Shown: positions 44,596-54,828, numbered from the stretch's first letter. The stretch: 64,000 nucleotides of DNA from an uncultured bacterium (GCA_902783835.1 CACZSN010000014.1:62001-126000), one strand, 5' to 3'. Notes: a model not told the origin generated them from the letters alone. Numbers and translations are program-made.

Positions 44596-44901
44596 TTATA
44601 ATTTTAATTTGTCTTTTATTTTTTTCCATAGTTTTTTAAAACTAATTAATCTATTGTCGTTATCAAATAATTTTCCTAAAATATTAATTTGTGTATATGA
44701 ATGTCCTATTAAAAACATATTTTTTAATAAATTACTTTCTAATATTGTTCCTTGCTCATTATTATCGAGTAATCGCTTGTTAATATTTTCATAGCAAAGT
44801 TCAAATAGTAATAATTTTTGCATTAATTCATAAATGCCAAAGCCATTACTTCCTTCTTTGTTACATAAATATTTTTCAATTATTTGTCTTATTTCTAACA
44901 T
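44596..44901 (-). CDS. hypothetical protein
   Basis: 101 residues, not recognised. Mostly helical, no signal peptide, ending in a Lys-rich helix (KLWKKIKDKLKL). AGGTGA before the ATG is a proper ribosome site, which supports a real gene. It lies in the AT-rich accessory patch behind tRNA-Gln, on the opposite strand to its neighbours. Confidence 0.5.
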   Translation of the reverse strand: MLEIRQIIEKYLCNKEGSNGFGIYELMQKLLLFELCYENINKRLLDNNEQGTILESNLLKNMFLIGHSYTQINILGKLFDNDNRLISFKKLWKKIKDKLKL

Positions 44902-45028
44902 TAATCACCTAAATTTGAAAATTATTGTAATCTTGTTCTGATAGTTCAAAGTCTTTATCAATAATCAAAACCTCTTGATATGTTAAATCATAGAGTTTAC
45001 ATTATATTATTAATTAAAGGAGGTTATT

Positions 45029-45229
45029 ATGGATGAAAAAACATTTAAAGAGTTAATAAGAATATATCAGAAAGCTAAATCCGGTTATAAATTAACACCC
45101 CTTGAAAAAGAACTATTAAAGACTTTTTTCTATTTTTCAATACGAGAAAAAATCAATTTTTCCGATCAAGTAAATGAATCAGTTGATGATATTGAAATTT
45201 TTATAGAAAAAGATATAAAAAGGAATTAA
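45029..45229 (+). CDS. small hypothetical protein
   Basis: 66 residues, not recognised. Helical and charged, no signal peptide (MDEKTFKELIRIYQKAKSGYK). A near-perfect AAAGGAGG ribosome site and a strong terminator behind it show that it is a real, well-translated gene. The helical, acidic nature resembles small accessory or antitoxin-like proteins, but no partner is seen. Confidence 0.6.
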   Translation: MDEKTFKELIRIYQKAKSGYKLTPLEKELLKTFFYFSIREKINFSDQVNESVDDIEIFIEKDIKRN

Positions 45230-45249
45230 TTAGTAATTATTAAAAAACA

Positions 45250-45283
45250 AAAAAGTTGGATGTAATCATTCAACTTTTTTTAT
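45250..45283 (+). terminator. terminator of the 66-residue gene
   Basis: AAAAAGTTGGATG (45250-45262) pairs with CATTCAACTTTTT (45267-45279, one G-T pair) around a TAAT loop, followed by T. Confidence 0.85.
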
Positions 45284-45404
45284 ATATCTTATTTTTTTAT
45301 ATTTAAAGACAATTTTTAAAAATATCACAAAGTTTCGTTTATTATATTCCACAACAGGGTAATTTTTTTATATTCCGTTTCAATTATAATATTTACTTGA
45401 AGTT

Positions 45405-46712
45405 ATGAAAAGATACATCCTGACAATATTTTTGACATTTTTTGCATCCGGTGTTTTTGCGACTGAATTAGATTTTGAAACGGTTAGGCAAAAAGCACTC
45501 GAAAATTCTTTCGACGTGAAACTTTCTCAAACTGATATAAAAATCAGCGAAACCGCAATTCAAGGTGCAAAATCCGAATATTATCCCAAAATAAATACTT
45601 CCTTTTACAGTGAATACACAAAAAGTCTCGACGGAAACAATCAAACCGTTTATATCGGAAATGATGTACTCTACGGCAGCAGCATTTTTCAAACCTCAAT
45701 GTCCGTAGGTCTAAACTACAACCTCTTCGACTTTGGTATACGCGGTGACAAATTAAAAATCGCAAAAACTGATAAAGTTTCCAAAATCGCTCAATATAAC
45801 AAAATTCTTAGAGACACCGAAATTACTGTTGTTGAAGCTTATGCTAAATCTTTAATTCTATACAAACAACTTAATCTTTTGACACAAACAACCTCTCTTC
45901 AACACGAACTCTACAACGATAAAAAAAGATTATATCAAGCAGGAAAAATCCCTCAAACAGACGTCCTTGAAGAAAAAATCAAATGGACCGAAGCAAAAAA
46001 CGAACTCGAACAAATAACTGCGGAATATGAAAAATCTCTTAAAGATTTAGCTTTTTTAACAAACTCTGAACCTCCTCAAAACCCCGTTTTGAAAGATTTT
46101 GTCTTTAAAGAAAAAGAAAATACGGATATTCCTGATTTAAACACAGAAACTCTTCCTGAATCAAAAATTTATGATGCTGAAATTGTCAAAAAACAGAAAG
46201 AACTCCTAATCGCAAAAAAGCAAAACTTACCGACTTTTAATTTCACAACAAACTATTACCTTTACGGTGCCGATACAAACAACTACTTTGACACATATGA
46301 CAATTTTTGTCAACGTGGCTTGAAATTCAGAATTATTGCATCTTTACCGATTTTTGACGGTTTCAAAAATAAAAGTGACAGAGACAGAATAAAACTTGAA
46401 ATAGCAAGACTCTACACCGAAAAAGAAAAAAAAGTTGCAGAAGTTAAGTACAACTACGAAAAAGCTCGTGACGATACAGTCTATGCCAATATTTTGCACC
46501 AAAATAACATTTCAATGAAAAATTTGCTCTCGGACAATATTTCAATGTTCGACAGGCTAAACGAACAAAAATTAATCGACAAAAATAACTACCTTCAACA
46601 AAAAATTAACCTCTTAAATAAATTTTTTGAAATTGAAAAAACAGACATTAATCAGTACGTTTCGGCATTCAAAGTGGATGCTTTGGCTAACAATATCGGA
46701 GAAAATATCTAA
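45405..46712 (+). CDS. TolC-family outer-membrane efflux protein
   Basis: 435 residues with a signal peptide (cut near GVFA, residue 19). Two OEP repeats: the first opens ALENSFDVKLSQTDIKISETAIQGAKSEYYPKI, the second EIVKKQKELLIAKKQNLPTFNF. It forms the outer-membrane duct of a tripartite exporter, so the cell has an outer membrane. First gene of the type I secretion operon; its stop overlaps the next start by one base (TAATG). No clear ribosome site. Confidence 0.9.
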   Translation: MKRYILTIFLTFFASGVFATELDFETVRQKALENSFDVKLSQTDIKISETAIQGAKSEYYPKINTSFYSEYTKSLDGNNQTVYIGNDVLYGSSIFQTSMSVGLNYNLFDFGIRGDKLKIAKTDKVSKIAQYNKILRDTEITVVEAYAKSLILYKQLNLLTQTTSLQHELYNDKKRLYQAGKIPQTDVLEEKIKWTEAKNELEQITAEYEKSLKDLAFLTNSEPPQNPVLKDFVFKEKENTDIPDLNTETLPESKIYDAEIVKKQKELLIAKKQNLPTFNFTTNYYLYGADTNNYFDTYDNFCQRGLKFRIIASLPIFDGFKNKSDRDRIKLEIARLYTEKEKKVAEVKYNYEKARDDTVYANILHQNNISMKNLLSDNISMFDRLNEQKLIDKNNYLQQKINLLNKFFEIEKTDINQYVSAFKVDALANNIGENI

Positions 46713-48823
46713 TGCAATCCGGCTTAATCTCATTTGACATCATCGCAAAAATCAACAGAATTGACCTCGATTTGCGAAAAATTCAAAAAGAATATGCAAT
46801 TACAAATGACGAACTCTCGAAAGAAGAACTCGTCAGAATAATTAAAAATAACGATTTTAAGGTCAAAATCAAATTAAATTGCGATGTGAATAACCTCGTT
46901 TCAAAATACCCTACACCTGCCATAATCATCAAAAACGACGGCAGTTACTCTGTTTTGTTAAAAGTTAATCAAAAAGATAAAAAGGGTTTAATTTTTGAAC
47001 CCAACGCAAAAGCTCCGACTGAATTGACATTTGAAGAATTGTTCGGTCTTTGCGGAAACAATTTCATCATTCTTTCTCACAAAATTTTTAACGCACAAAT
47101 AAAATTTGGCTTCAAATGGTTTTTCCAAGAAATTATGACCTACAAATTAGTTATTGAGGAAGTCCTTCTTGGCTCTTTCATAGTACAACTTTTCGGACTT
47201 ATTACACCATTATTTACGCAAGTCATTTTGGACAAAGTTATCGTCCACAGAACAATTACTACACTTAACGTTTTAGCCTTTGCATTCGTTGCGGTATGCG
47301 TATTTGAACTTCTGTTAAACCTATCAAGAAAATACATTTTCACCCACACTGTCAGCAAAATCGACTCAAAATTGGGAGCGAAACTTTTCAGACACCTCTT
47401 CGCCTTGCCGTTTCCTTACTTTGAAAGTCGAAAAGTCGGTAACATCATCGCAAGAGTGCGTGAACTTGACCAAATTCGCGATTTTATTACGAACAAATCT
47501 GTCAGTGTAATAATAGATGTATTTTTTTCGTTTGTTTTTGTAATAATGATGCTGTTTTACAGCGTAAAATTAACCTTCATCGTAATCGGATTTGTTGCAT
47601 TGATTGCAATCCTGTATTTGCTTGTCACACCTGAACTTCGACGTCGTTTGGAAAATAAATTCCAAATGGGAGCACAATCTAATTCGTATCTTGTCGAGTC
47701 CGTAACAGGTGTTCAAACCGTAAAATCGCTTGCAATTGAAGGCTCAATGCAAAAACATTGGGAAGATTATCTTGGCAATTACGTCAAATCCGGATTTCAA
47801 CTTTCAAATATGGGAAACTGCTCGTCCGCTATTGCCGGAACGCTCCAAAGGCTTATGACTATTGCCATTTTGTATGTCGGGGTAAAATTGGTTATCGAAA
47901 ATAAACTTACCATCGGGCAGTTAATTGCATTTCAAATGTTCGCAAACCAGTTCACCGGCCCGATTTTGAGATTGGTAAATCTCTGGAATGAACTCCAACA
48001 GGCACTTTTGGGTATAGACAGACTTGGAGATATTTTAAATAATCCTATCGAACTTCATTCGCCCAAAGCAATAACATTACCGAAAATCAACGGCAATATA
48101 AAGTTTGATAATGTTTCATTCAAATACAATATTTCAACTCCTAACGTTCTTGAAAAATTTTCTCTTGAAATCAAAGCAGGTACAAAAGTCGGTTTAATCG
48201 GACGAAGCGGTAGCGGGAAAAGCACTATTACCAAATTAATTCAACGTTTGTATCTCATAAACGAAGGTGCTGTTTATATTGACGGAATTGATATTCGGCA
48301 CATGAATCCGTATTGGCTAAGACAAAATATCGGTGTGGTTTTGCAGGAAAGTTATCTTTTTAGCGGCACAATTCGTGAAAATATTGCTATGCCTTTACAA
48401 AATGCCCCCATAGAGGGAATTATTCAAGTTGCAAAAATTGCAGGTGCAGATGAATTTATATCACAACTTCCGGAAGGTTATGAAACAATTGTCGGAGAGC
48501 GTGGTTCAACCCTCTCGGGAGGACAAAGACAACGGATTGCGATTGCCCGGGCTTTAATTACAAATCCCAAAATATTGATTTTTGACGAAGCAACATCAGC
48601 ATTAGACTATGAATCAGAGAGAGTTATAACGGATAATTTGGATAAAATTACCAAAAACAGAACTACATTTATCATCGCACACAGGTTATCAACCGTGAAA
48701 AATTGCGATATTATCGTTGCACTTGATAAAGGAAAAATTGTCGAAACAGGAACTCATAAAGAATTAATTGACAAAAAAGGGTATTATTACTCACTCTACA
48801 CTGCTCAGACAATGACACATTAA
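46712..48823 (+). CDS. type I secretion ABC transporter (HlyB-like, degenerate C39 domain)
   Basis: 703 residues. The N-terminal 125 residues follow the C39 peptidase fold but lack the catalytic Cys (the position reads SGLISFDII), so this is the substrate-binding C39-like domain found in HlyB. Six TM helices follow (about 160-440), then the ATPase: Walker A GRSGSGKST near residue 500, signature LSGGQRQRIAIARAL and Walker B ILIFDEATSALD. It would export an unprocessed protein in one step with TolC and HlyD. Overlaps tolC by one base, so coupled. Confidence 0.9.
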   Translation: MQSGLISFDIIAKINRIDLDLRKIQKEYAITNDELSKEELVRIIKNNDFKVKIKLNCDVNNLVSKYPTPAIIIKNDGSYSVLLKVNQKDKKGLIFEPNAKAPTELTFEELFGLCGNNFIILSHKIFNAQIKFGFKWFFQEIMTYKLVIEEVLLGSFIVQLFGLITPLFTQVILDKVIVHRTITTLNVLAFAFVAVCVFELLLNLSRKYIFTHTVSKIDSKLGAKLFRHLFALPFPYFESRKVGNIIARVRELDQIRDFITNKSVSVIIDVFFSFVFVIMMLFYSVKLTFIVIGFVALIAILYLLVTPELRRRLENKFQMGAQSNSYLVESVTGVQTVKSLAIEGSMQKHWEDYLGNYVKSGFQLSNMGNCSSAIAGTLQRLMTIAILYVGVKLVIENKLTIGQLIAFQMFANQFTGPILRLVNLWNELQQALLGIDRLGDILNNPIELHSPKAITLPKINGNIKFDNVSFKYNISTPNVLEKFSLEIKAGTKVGLIGRSGSGKSTITKLIQRLYLINEGAVYIDGIDIRHMNPYWLRQNIGVVLQESYLFSGTIRENIAMPLQNAPIEGIIQVAKIAGADEFISQLPEGYETIVGERGSTLSGGQRQRIAIARALITNPKILIFDEATSALDYESERVITDNLDKITKNRTTFIIAHRLSTVKNCDIIVALDKGKIVETGTHKELIDKKGYYYSLYTAQTMTH

Positions 48824-48833
48824 GGGAAATAAA

Positions 48834-50189
48834 ATGATAAAATTTGATTTTGAAAATATTAAAGACAAATGCGATGACGTTGTGAAAAAGATTTTTCAAA
48901 CGGATGATGCTCACGAGTTTAAACCTGTTTTGTCAGAAATCGAGGATGCACCCGTAAGTCCGGTCGGAAGATTGACGTTTTGGATTGTCACGGCAATAAT
49001 TACATTCACGGTTTTGTGGTTGATTATAGGAAAGGTCGATATCGTAGTCAGTGCAAGAGGTATTGTCATTCCGCAAGGAGAAGCTAAAATCATCCAACCT
49101 CTTGAAACAGGCATAATCAGTGCTATTCACGTCAAAGAAGGAGATTTTGTTAAACAAGGACAACCCTTAATCGATATTGACCCCGCTACAACAGCACCTG
49201 CTATGGAAGCTGTCAAAGAAAATCTTGCAAATACGAAATTAGAAGTCGAAAGGCTCACGGCAGTTCATACAGGACAAAAATTTTCTCCTCAAAATACAGA
49301 CGGTGATGCAAATTTGCAACAAACTATTTTTGATTTGGATAAGCAAGTTCTCGAAACACAACTTCAAATTAAAGACAATGAACTTTCTGCTATTAACGAC
49401 CAATTATCAAGCACAATGGCTGAAAAACGTACAAACATTGAATTTTTATCAGATGCAAAAGACAGACTTGCAAGACTTCAAAATGTTTCTGATATTGTTG
49501 CAAAAGACGAAATTACAGATGCAAAAAACAAAATGAAGTCTTATCAAACGGAAATTTCAAAATTGAGCTACAAAATCTCTGAGTTAAACAGTCAAAAAGC
49601 GAAAATTTTGAGAGAAAAAACTAATATTTATTCGGATTATAAATTTAAAACTGCCCAACAAATTTCGGATAAAACAAAACAGATGAACGAACTTCAGGCA
49701 TCTGCGGATGAAATAATTTTCAAAAACACGAAACAAACTCTTGTTGCACCTTGCGACGGATATATCGATAAATTATTTATTCATACCCTTGGCGGGGTTG
49801 TAACTCCCGCACAACAACTTATAGCGATGACACCTGCCGATATGCCGCTTTTGATAAGAGCTACCGTTTTAAATCAGGATATCGGCTTTGTCAAAGAAGG
49901 AATGCCCGTCAGTGTAAAGATTGATACGTTTAACTTTCAAAAATACGGAATGATTGACGGTCGTGTTTTGACAATATCAAAGAACAGTATTCAAGATGAA
50001 AAATTAGGTCCTGTTTACGAAATTTATGTCAAACCTCTTACAAAAACCTTAAAAGTTGAGGGAAAAGAAGAAACTATCAGAACAGGAATGTCCCTGACCG
50101 CTGAAATCAATGTCGGAAAGCGAAAAATTATCGAGTTCTTTATTTATCCGTTGATAAAATACCTCGATGAAGGAATGAGTGTAAGATAA
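48834..50189 (+). CDS. HlyD-family membrane fusion protein
   Basis: 451 residues: a cytoplasmic N-terminus, one TM helix (about 42-62), biotinyl-lipoyl-like half motif (IQPLETGIISAIHVKEGDFVKQGQPLIDID), a long coiled-coil hairpin (about 120-290) and the second lipoyl half plus beta barrel (LVAPCDGYIDKLFIHTLGG). It joins the HlyB-like pump to TolC in the periplasm. AGGGA ribosome site; last gene of the operon, with a strong terminator. No cargo gene is attached. Confidence 0.9.
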   Translation: MIKFDFENIKDKCDDVVKKIFQTDDAHEFKPVLSEIEDAPVSPVGRLTFWIVTAIITFTVLWLIIGKVDIVVSARGIVIPQGEAKIIQPLETGIISAIHVKEGDFVKQGQPLIDIDPATTAPAMEAVKENLANTKLEVERLTAVHTGQKFSPQNTDGDANLQQTIFDLDKQVLETQLQIKDNELSAINDQLSSTMAEKRTNIEFLSDAKDRLARLQNVSDIVAKDEITDAKNKMKSYQTEISKLSYKISELNSQKAKILREKTNIYSDYKFKTAQQISDKTKQMNELQASADEIIFKNTKQTLVAPCDGYIDKLFIHTLGGVVTPAQQLIAMTPADMPLLIRATVLNQDIGFVKEGMPVSVKIDTFNFQKYGMIDGRVLTISKNSIQDEKLGPVYEIYVKPLTKTLKVEGKEETIRTGMSLTAEINVGKRKIIEFFIYPLIKYLDEGMSVR

Positions 50190-50193
50190 AATA

Positions 50194-50227
50194 AAAAAGG
50201 CTTTGATAAATAATACAAAGCCTTTTT
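50194..50227. terminator. terminator of the secretion operon
   Basis: AAAAAGGCTTTG (50194-50205) pairs perfectly with CAAAGCCTTTTT (50216-50227). It also serves the facing phosphodiesterase gene. Confidence 0.9.
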
Positions 50228-50252
50228 GGTTATTTAAAAGTTTTTTGCCAAA

Positions 50253-52568
50253 TTATTCCTGACAGATTGAATTTTCACCGGAAAGGAATGTTTTTATGAA
50301 CATTTTCACATTCAAAGGTTTTCCGTATAAAAATCCTTGAGCAATTTTGCAGCCTGCATTTTTCAAGAACATAGCCTGTTCGGGAGTTTCGATACCTTCC
50401 GCAACCGTTACGATTTTCAACTCGTTTGCCATATCAAGAATTTTTCTTACAACAATTTTGCCTTTATCTTCCGCAATTGAGTCACAGATAAATCCTCTGT
50501 CCAATTTCAACACGTCTACCGGCAACCTTCTCAACATATTTAAAGAGGAATAACCTGTTCCGAAATCGTCCATAGATATTGTGAAACCGAGTGATTTCAA
50601 TTTATCCATTATTTCCGAAAAATGTTTTTCATTGTTTAAACATGCCGATTCCGTTAACTCTAATTCAAGATATTTTGTTTCAATATCATAATCTTTTGTT
50701 AATTTTACCAATTCGTCAATAAACGCATCGTTGTTGAGGTGCAATCTTGAAACGTTGACGGACACGGGGAATAAACGTTCTCCTGCTTTTTTGCGATTTG
50801 ATAAAAATTCACAAGCTTGTCGCCACATTTCCTTATCGAGTTTAATAACAAATCCGTTTTTCTCAAAAACAGGAATGAAATTTATCGGAGGAATGATTCC
50901 TTTGTTCGGATGAATCCATCTGACAAGAGCTTCCGCACCGACGATTTCCATAGTTTGCATATCAAATTTCGGTTGCAAATACATCTTAAATTCATGATTT
51001 TCAAGTGCCTTATCCATCTCATCTTCAATTTCCTTATCTTGCAATAAGTGAGAACGGATTTCATCATCATAAAATTTATAAATTTGCGTCACATCGTCAC
51101 GGTGAGAACGTTTTGCAAGTGATGCTCTGTCACACATTTGTGCAATCGGTACTGATTTATCATTTATTAAATAAATACCGAACGCGATTGATAATTTTGC
51201 AATAACTTTTGTTTCCGTATTGGAAATTAATTTTCGCATAACTTCTTCGTTATACTTGTCAATTTCTTCGGCAATTTTATTTACAAAATATTTGATAATA
51301 AAATCTTCCTTGTCATATCTGTATAAAATGACATAAGTTGCGGCAAAATCTCTTGCACAAACACTTCCTCTCGAAAGATTTCTTTTTAAAATTTGATATA
51401 CATCTTTCAAAATTTTATTGGCTCTTTTATAACCGTAAAGTTCATTAATCGCCTTAAATTTAGTAATATCAAATGATATCATGGCATAATTTTTGTCGGG
51501 ATATTCTTTCAAAAGTTCCGTGGCATCGAGCGTAAACTTAGCCTTATTAGCACCCAATGTAACTTCATCCGTAAATGCTACTTTATAAATTGTTTCTTCG
51601 TTTTCTCTGTATAATTTGTGAGTATATTTCATCAAACTAATCAATACCGCACCAAAAATCAACACGATAAAGGCAATTACCCACAAAAGCTGATTTACGT
51701 GATACATCAAAACAGAATAAGGAACATCCGTTAAAACAAAATCTTGAGTATCACCAATTCTTGCATATGCGGCAACAAAGATTTTTCCGAAAACACCTCT
51801 GAACCAGAACGTACCGCTGTCTTTCGTCTTCAAATCCTGTTGAATTTGTTCTTTTGTTTTTCCAAGATAATCTAACGGTAATTCAAAGAAATTGTCACAA
51901 GAATGAACTTCATTTGGAGATTTATAAATATAATCGCCATCTTGAGCTATAACGTGAGTAAAAGCTTCTCCGTTATAATCGTTAATTCTGATAATTTTTT
52001 TGAAAACATCAGAATCGATTTGGGACCCCATAACTCCTTTAACCGTGCCATTGGGGGCGAAAACCGGAACATAGTAACTATTTACAAAGCCGGAACGAGA
52101 TTCCGGAGCTTCGATTGTTTCAGCAAAACAAGGCTTTCCGCTCATCGCAACATCAAAACAATCTTCGTTTGCAAAGTCTACAAAAGGTAATCTTCCGGCT
52201 TTTTCTTCAACACTGACACCTTTACCGTCAGGATAAGAAAAGCCGAGACGATGATATTTTTCATTTTTGACCTGTTTACCGAGATATCTTATAACATCTT
52301 GTTCGGAATATGTTGCGGTATAAGCTGATAAATTTGCCGCCAAAAGTTTTAAATCATCAAAATCCGCCTTAACACGACCTTTTAAATTCGATGCCGTTTG
52401 CATAACATTTTGCTTCAAATAAGATTCAGCCGCTGCTCTTTCAAAGGTCAATATAAATTCTGTAAAACCAACTGCTATTACAACTAATACAACCGTAAAA
52501 ATCATCACAAATTTATACAGTTTTTTGATTTGAACTTCTTTATCGGAATGAAATTTAAATTCAGCCAT
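50253..52568 (-). CDS. membrane sensor with degenerate GGDEF and active EAL domains
   Basis: 771 residues: TM1 (about 17-38), a dCache-like extracytoplasmic sensor (about 40-290), TM2 (about 292-315), GGDEF-like domain (about 345-500) and EAL domain (about 515-760). The GGDEF signature reads CARDFA, so it cannot make c-di-GMP. The EAL domain keeps E546 (EALVRW), the ELTES Glu, DDFGTG and EGIET, so it should hydrolyse c-di-GMP. It links an external signal to the sessile/motile switch, which fits a flagellated cell. AGGGGA ribosome site. Confidence 0.9.
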   Translation of the reverse strand: MAEFKFHSDKEVQIKKLYKFVMIFTVVLVVIAVGFTEFILTFERAAAESYLKQNVMQTASNLKGRVKADFDDLKLLAANLSAYTATYSEQDVIRYLGKQVKNEKYHRLGFSYPDGKGVSVEEKAGRLPFVDFANEDCFDVAMSGKPCFAETIEAPESRSGFVNSYYVPVFAPNGTVKGVMGSQIDSDVFKKIIRINDYNGEAFTHVIAQDGDYIYKSPNEVHSCDNFFELPLDYLGKTKEQIQQDLKTKDSGTFWFRGVFGKIFVAAYARIGDTQDFVLTDVPYSVLMYHVNQLLWVIAFIVLIFGAVLISLMKYTHKLYRENEETIYKVAFTDEVTLGANKAKFTLDATELLKEYPDKNYAMISFDITKFKAINELYGYKRANKILKDVYQILKRNLSRGSVCARDFAATYVILYRYDKEDFIIKYFVNKIAEEIDKYNEEVMRKLISNTETKVIAKLSIAFGIYLINDKSVPIAQMCDRASLAKRSHRDDVTQIYKFYDDEIRSHLLQDKEIEDEMDKALENHEFKMYLQPKFDMQTMEIVGAEALVRWIHPNKGIIPPINFIPVFEKNGFVIKLDKEMWRQACEFLSNRKKAGERLFPVSVNVSRLHLNNDAFIDELVKLTKDYDIETKYLELELTESACLNNEKHFSEIMDKLKSLGFTISMDDFGTGYSSLNMLRRLPVDVLKLDRGFICDSIAEDKGKIVVRKILDMANELKIVTVAEGIETPEQAMFLKNAGCKIAQGFLYGKPLNVKMFIKTFLSGENSICQE

Positions 52569-52736
52569 AACTATTCCCCTTTTATAGTAATAATTGTATG
52601 ATTTATGAAAGTAATTTGCAATAAAAAACGGTAATCCGACATTTTTTCGCTCAAATTTGTTACATAATTACATATTTATAATATTTTGTACTGAGTAATT
52701 TTCGTGATAAAATATCTTTAAATTTAAGGAAAAAAA

Positions 52737-53669
52737 ATGACAAAATTTGCAGTAAAATTATTAAAAAATAAATATTATCCGCTTCAAATTCCAGATACTG
52801 TTGAAGTTGAGCATGGAAAATATGTTCTTGTCAGAACAGAAAAAGGAGAAGAAGCAGCAAAAGTTTTTGCCGTTTCTCCGCAAATTACGGCAATTTGGGA
52901 TAAATATAAACCCGAAACTTTACCTGTTATCAAGGTTTTGAATGCGGAAGAAGAAAAATATCTCGATAAATTACGCGATGAAGAAAACGAAGCATATAAA
53001 ATTTGTCAGGATTTAATTCAAAAACAACATCTCGTTATGAACCTTGTAGATTGCAAATACACTTTCGATAAAAGAAAAATTTCTTTTTATTACACAGCTC
53101 CGGACAGAGTTGATTTCAGAAATTTATTGAAAGAATTAACACAAATTTTCAAACGGGTAAGAATTGATTTAAGACACATAGGTGTTCGTGATGAAACGGC
53201 TTTGTGTCAAGGTTGCGGACTTTGCGGACAACCGTATTGCTGTTGCCAATTTAAAAGACAATTTGAGTCTATCAACATAAAACTTGCTCGGGACCAAGGT
53301 ATGCCGATAACTTTAGGTAAAATTTCCGGAACTTGCGGAAGATTGCTTTGTTGTTTAAATTATGAATATTCAAACTACGTTGAAGCAGCAAAACAAATGA
53401 CTCCTGTCGGTTCAGGTGTAATTACTCCCGACGGTCTCGGTGCCGTTGAATCGGTAAATCTCTTAAGCGGCAAAATCACCGTAAAACTTCAAGACGGTAA
53501 AACAAAAGAATTTATGCGTGATGAAGTCGAAATGGTTGATGCGGATTTGAACATCAAAATTGATAAACGCAAAAACCAAATTATCGCCGATGAAGAAGAT
53601 GAACCTGTTTCAAACGCTGATATCAAACAACTTGAGGACAACAGAAACAGTTCGACGGGCAATATTTAA
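52737..53669 (+). CDS. PSP1-domain protein, RicT-like
   Basis: 310 residues. The PSP1 domain (about 1-220) carries the conserved Cys cluster CQGCGLCGQPYCCCQF and CGRLLCCLNYEY (about 160-215), the Fe-S-binding residues of RicT. In Bacillus the Ric complex binds RNase Y and guides mRNA processing. The acidic tail (about 275-310) is variable. AAGGAA ribosome site. Single gene with a terminator. Confidence 0.85.
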   Translation: MTKFAVKLLKNKYYPLQIPDTVEVEHGKYVLVRTEKGEEAAKVFAVSPQITAIWDKYKPETLPVIKVLNAEEEKYLDKLRDEENEAYKICQDLIQKQHLVMNLVDCKYTFDKRKISFYYTAPDRVDFRNLLKELTQIFKRVRIDLRHIGVRDETALCQGCGLCGQPYCCCQFKRQFESINIKLARDQGMPITLGKISGTCGRLLCCLNYEYSNYVEAAKQMTPVGSGVITPDGLGAVESVNLLSGKITVKLQDGKTKEFMRDEVEMVDADLNIKIDKRKNQIIADEEDEPVSNADIKQLEDNRNSSTGNI

Positions 53670-53675
53670 ACAAAC

Positions 53676-53708
53676 AAAAAAGGTATCAAAAAAACGATAC
53701 CTTTTTTT
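53676..53708. terminator. bidirectional terminator
   Basis: AAAAAAGGTATC (53676-53687) pairs with GATACC-TTTTTT (from 53696) around an A-rich loop between convergent genes. Confidence 0.85.
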
Positions 53709-53713
53709 ATTGG

Positions 53714-54709
53714 TTAAACTTTTTCAATACAAACAGAAAAAACAGTCAGACCGTCTTTTGATTTAACATCAATTTTTCCTCCGTGAGCGGTTACTATTTT
53801 ATTTGCACAATAAAGACCCAATCCCGTACTGAGTTGCTGAAATTTGTTAATTCCTGAATAGTATTTTTCAAAAATCAATTTTGTTTCATCCTCGTTAATC
53901 GTATCACCGTAATTTGCAACAGTGATATAAATATTGTCATCGTCTGAGTACATTTTTAATGTTACATCCGTATCTTTATAAGCATATTTCGAGGCATTTA
54001 TGAGCAAATTGTGCAATACTCTTTTGAAATTAAGCAAATCAATTTGTGCAAAAACTTTTTCATCTTGAATATCACAAATCGGAGATTGATTTTTAGGGTT
54101 AAAAATCGGAGAAAGTTCATCAAAAATATCGCGGACAAATGAATTTATTTCTGTTTTTTCTTTTTCCAAAACAATTTCATTCGATTGATATTTATATGTT
54201 TGTTGCAACATTTCCGAAAGTTCTATCAATTCTTTATCGGACTTTTTCATCATTTCAAGAACTTCTTTTTGAGACGGAGAAATTTCCCCAAACATACCGT
54301 CAATAAACATATTTATAGCATTCAACTCTGCAATTACCGGTGTTTTCAAATCGTGCGTCAATGCGGCAACAAAATCATCTTTAAATTGCTGAGATTCTTT
54401 TTCTTGTTCAATCATAACTTCAAGAGATTTATTTTTTTCCGTCAATAAATGTTTGTATTCCTGAAGCATCATTTCTCTGTCCGACAGAGCTTCAATTAAT
54501 TTTTCGGAAGCTTGTTTTATTTTTTCGTTTTTAAAAGTTTCAAGATTTACGTTCAATTGCCCATAACGCAATTGTCTCAACAACTTCAAGATTTGAGTTT
54601 CAATGCTTTCAATAGAATTCGTCAATTTCTGCGATTTGTAATAAAAAATCGCACTGATTGCACACAGAATGATAACCAAACAAAATAAAATAATAATCGT
54701 AATTTTCAT
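53714..54709 (-). CDS. orphan sensor histidine kinase
   Basis: 331 residues: one N-terminal TM helix (about 3-24) and almost no periplasmic part, a coiled-coil linker (about 28-110), HisKA with H119 (FVAALTHDLKTP), then the HATPase: N box NLLINASKYA, a G1 region that is weak, and STGLGLYCANKIVTAHGG (G2). With no outer sensor it probably senses through the membrane or cytosol. No response regulator is adjacent. Confidence 0.85.
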   Translation of the reverse strand: MKITIIILFCLVIILCAISAIFYYKSQKLTNSIESIETQILKLLRQLRYGQLNVNLETFKNEKIKQASEKLIEALSDREMMLQEYKHLLTEKNKSLEVMIEQEKESQQFKDDFVAALTHDLKTPVIAELNAINMFIDGMFGEISPSQKEVLEMMKKSDKELIELSEMLQQTYKYQSNEIVLEKEKTEINSFVRDIFDELSPIFNPKNQSPICDIQDEKVFAQIDLLNFKRVLHNLLINASKYAYKDTDVTLKMYSDDDNIYITVANYGDTINEDETKLIFEKYYSGINKFQQLSTGLGLYCANKIVTAHGGKIDVKSKDGLTVFSVCIEKV

Positions 54710-54800
54710 AACAAAAATTTAGCATAAAATAACTGTAACTTAAAGTCAAAAAACAATTTACAATTTGACATGTACAATTTGCTGAAAAAATCATTTGCAT

Positions 54801-54828
54801 AAAAAAAACGGCGACATAAAGCCGCCGT
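54801..54828 (-). terminator. terminator of rpsB-tsf
   Basis: ACGGCG (54808-54813) and CGCCGT (54823-54828) form a GC-rich stem, followed on the minus strand by eight U (54801-54808). Confidence 0.85.

Noticed and set aside
43077..45300. Attachment-site duplication of the tRNA-Gln 3' end
   Set aside because: I looked for a second copy of the GGTTCGAATCC...CCCCAG segment downstream and found none.
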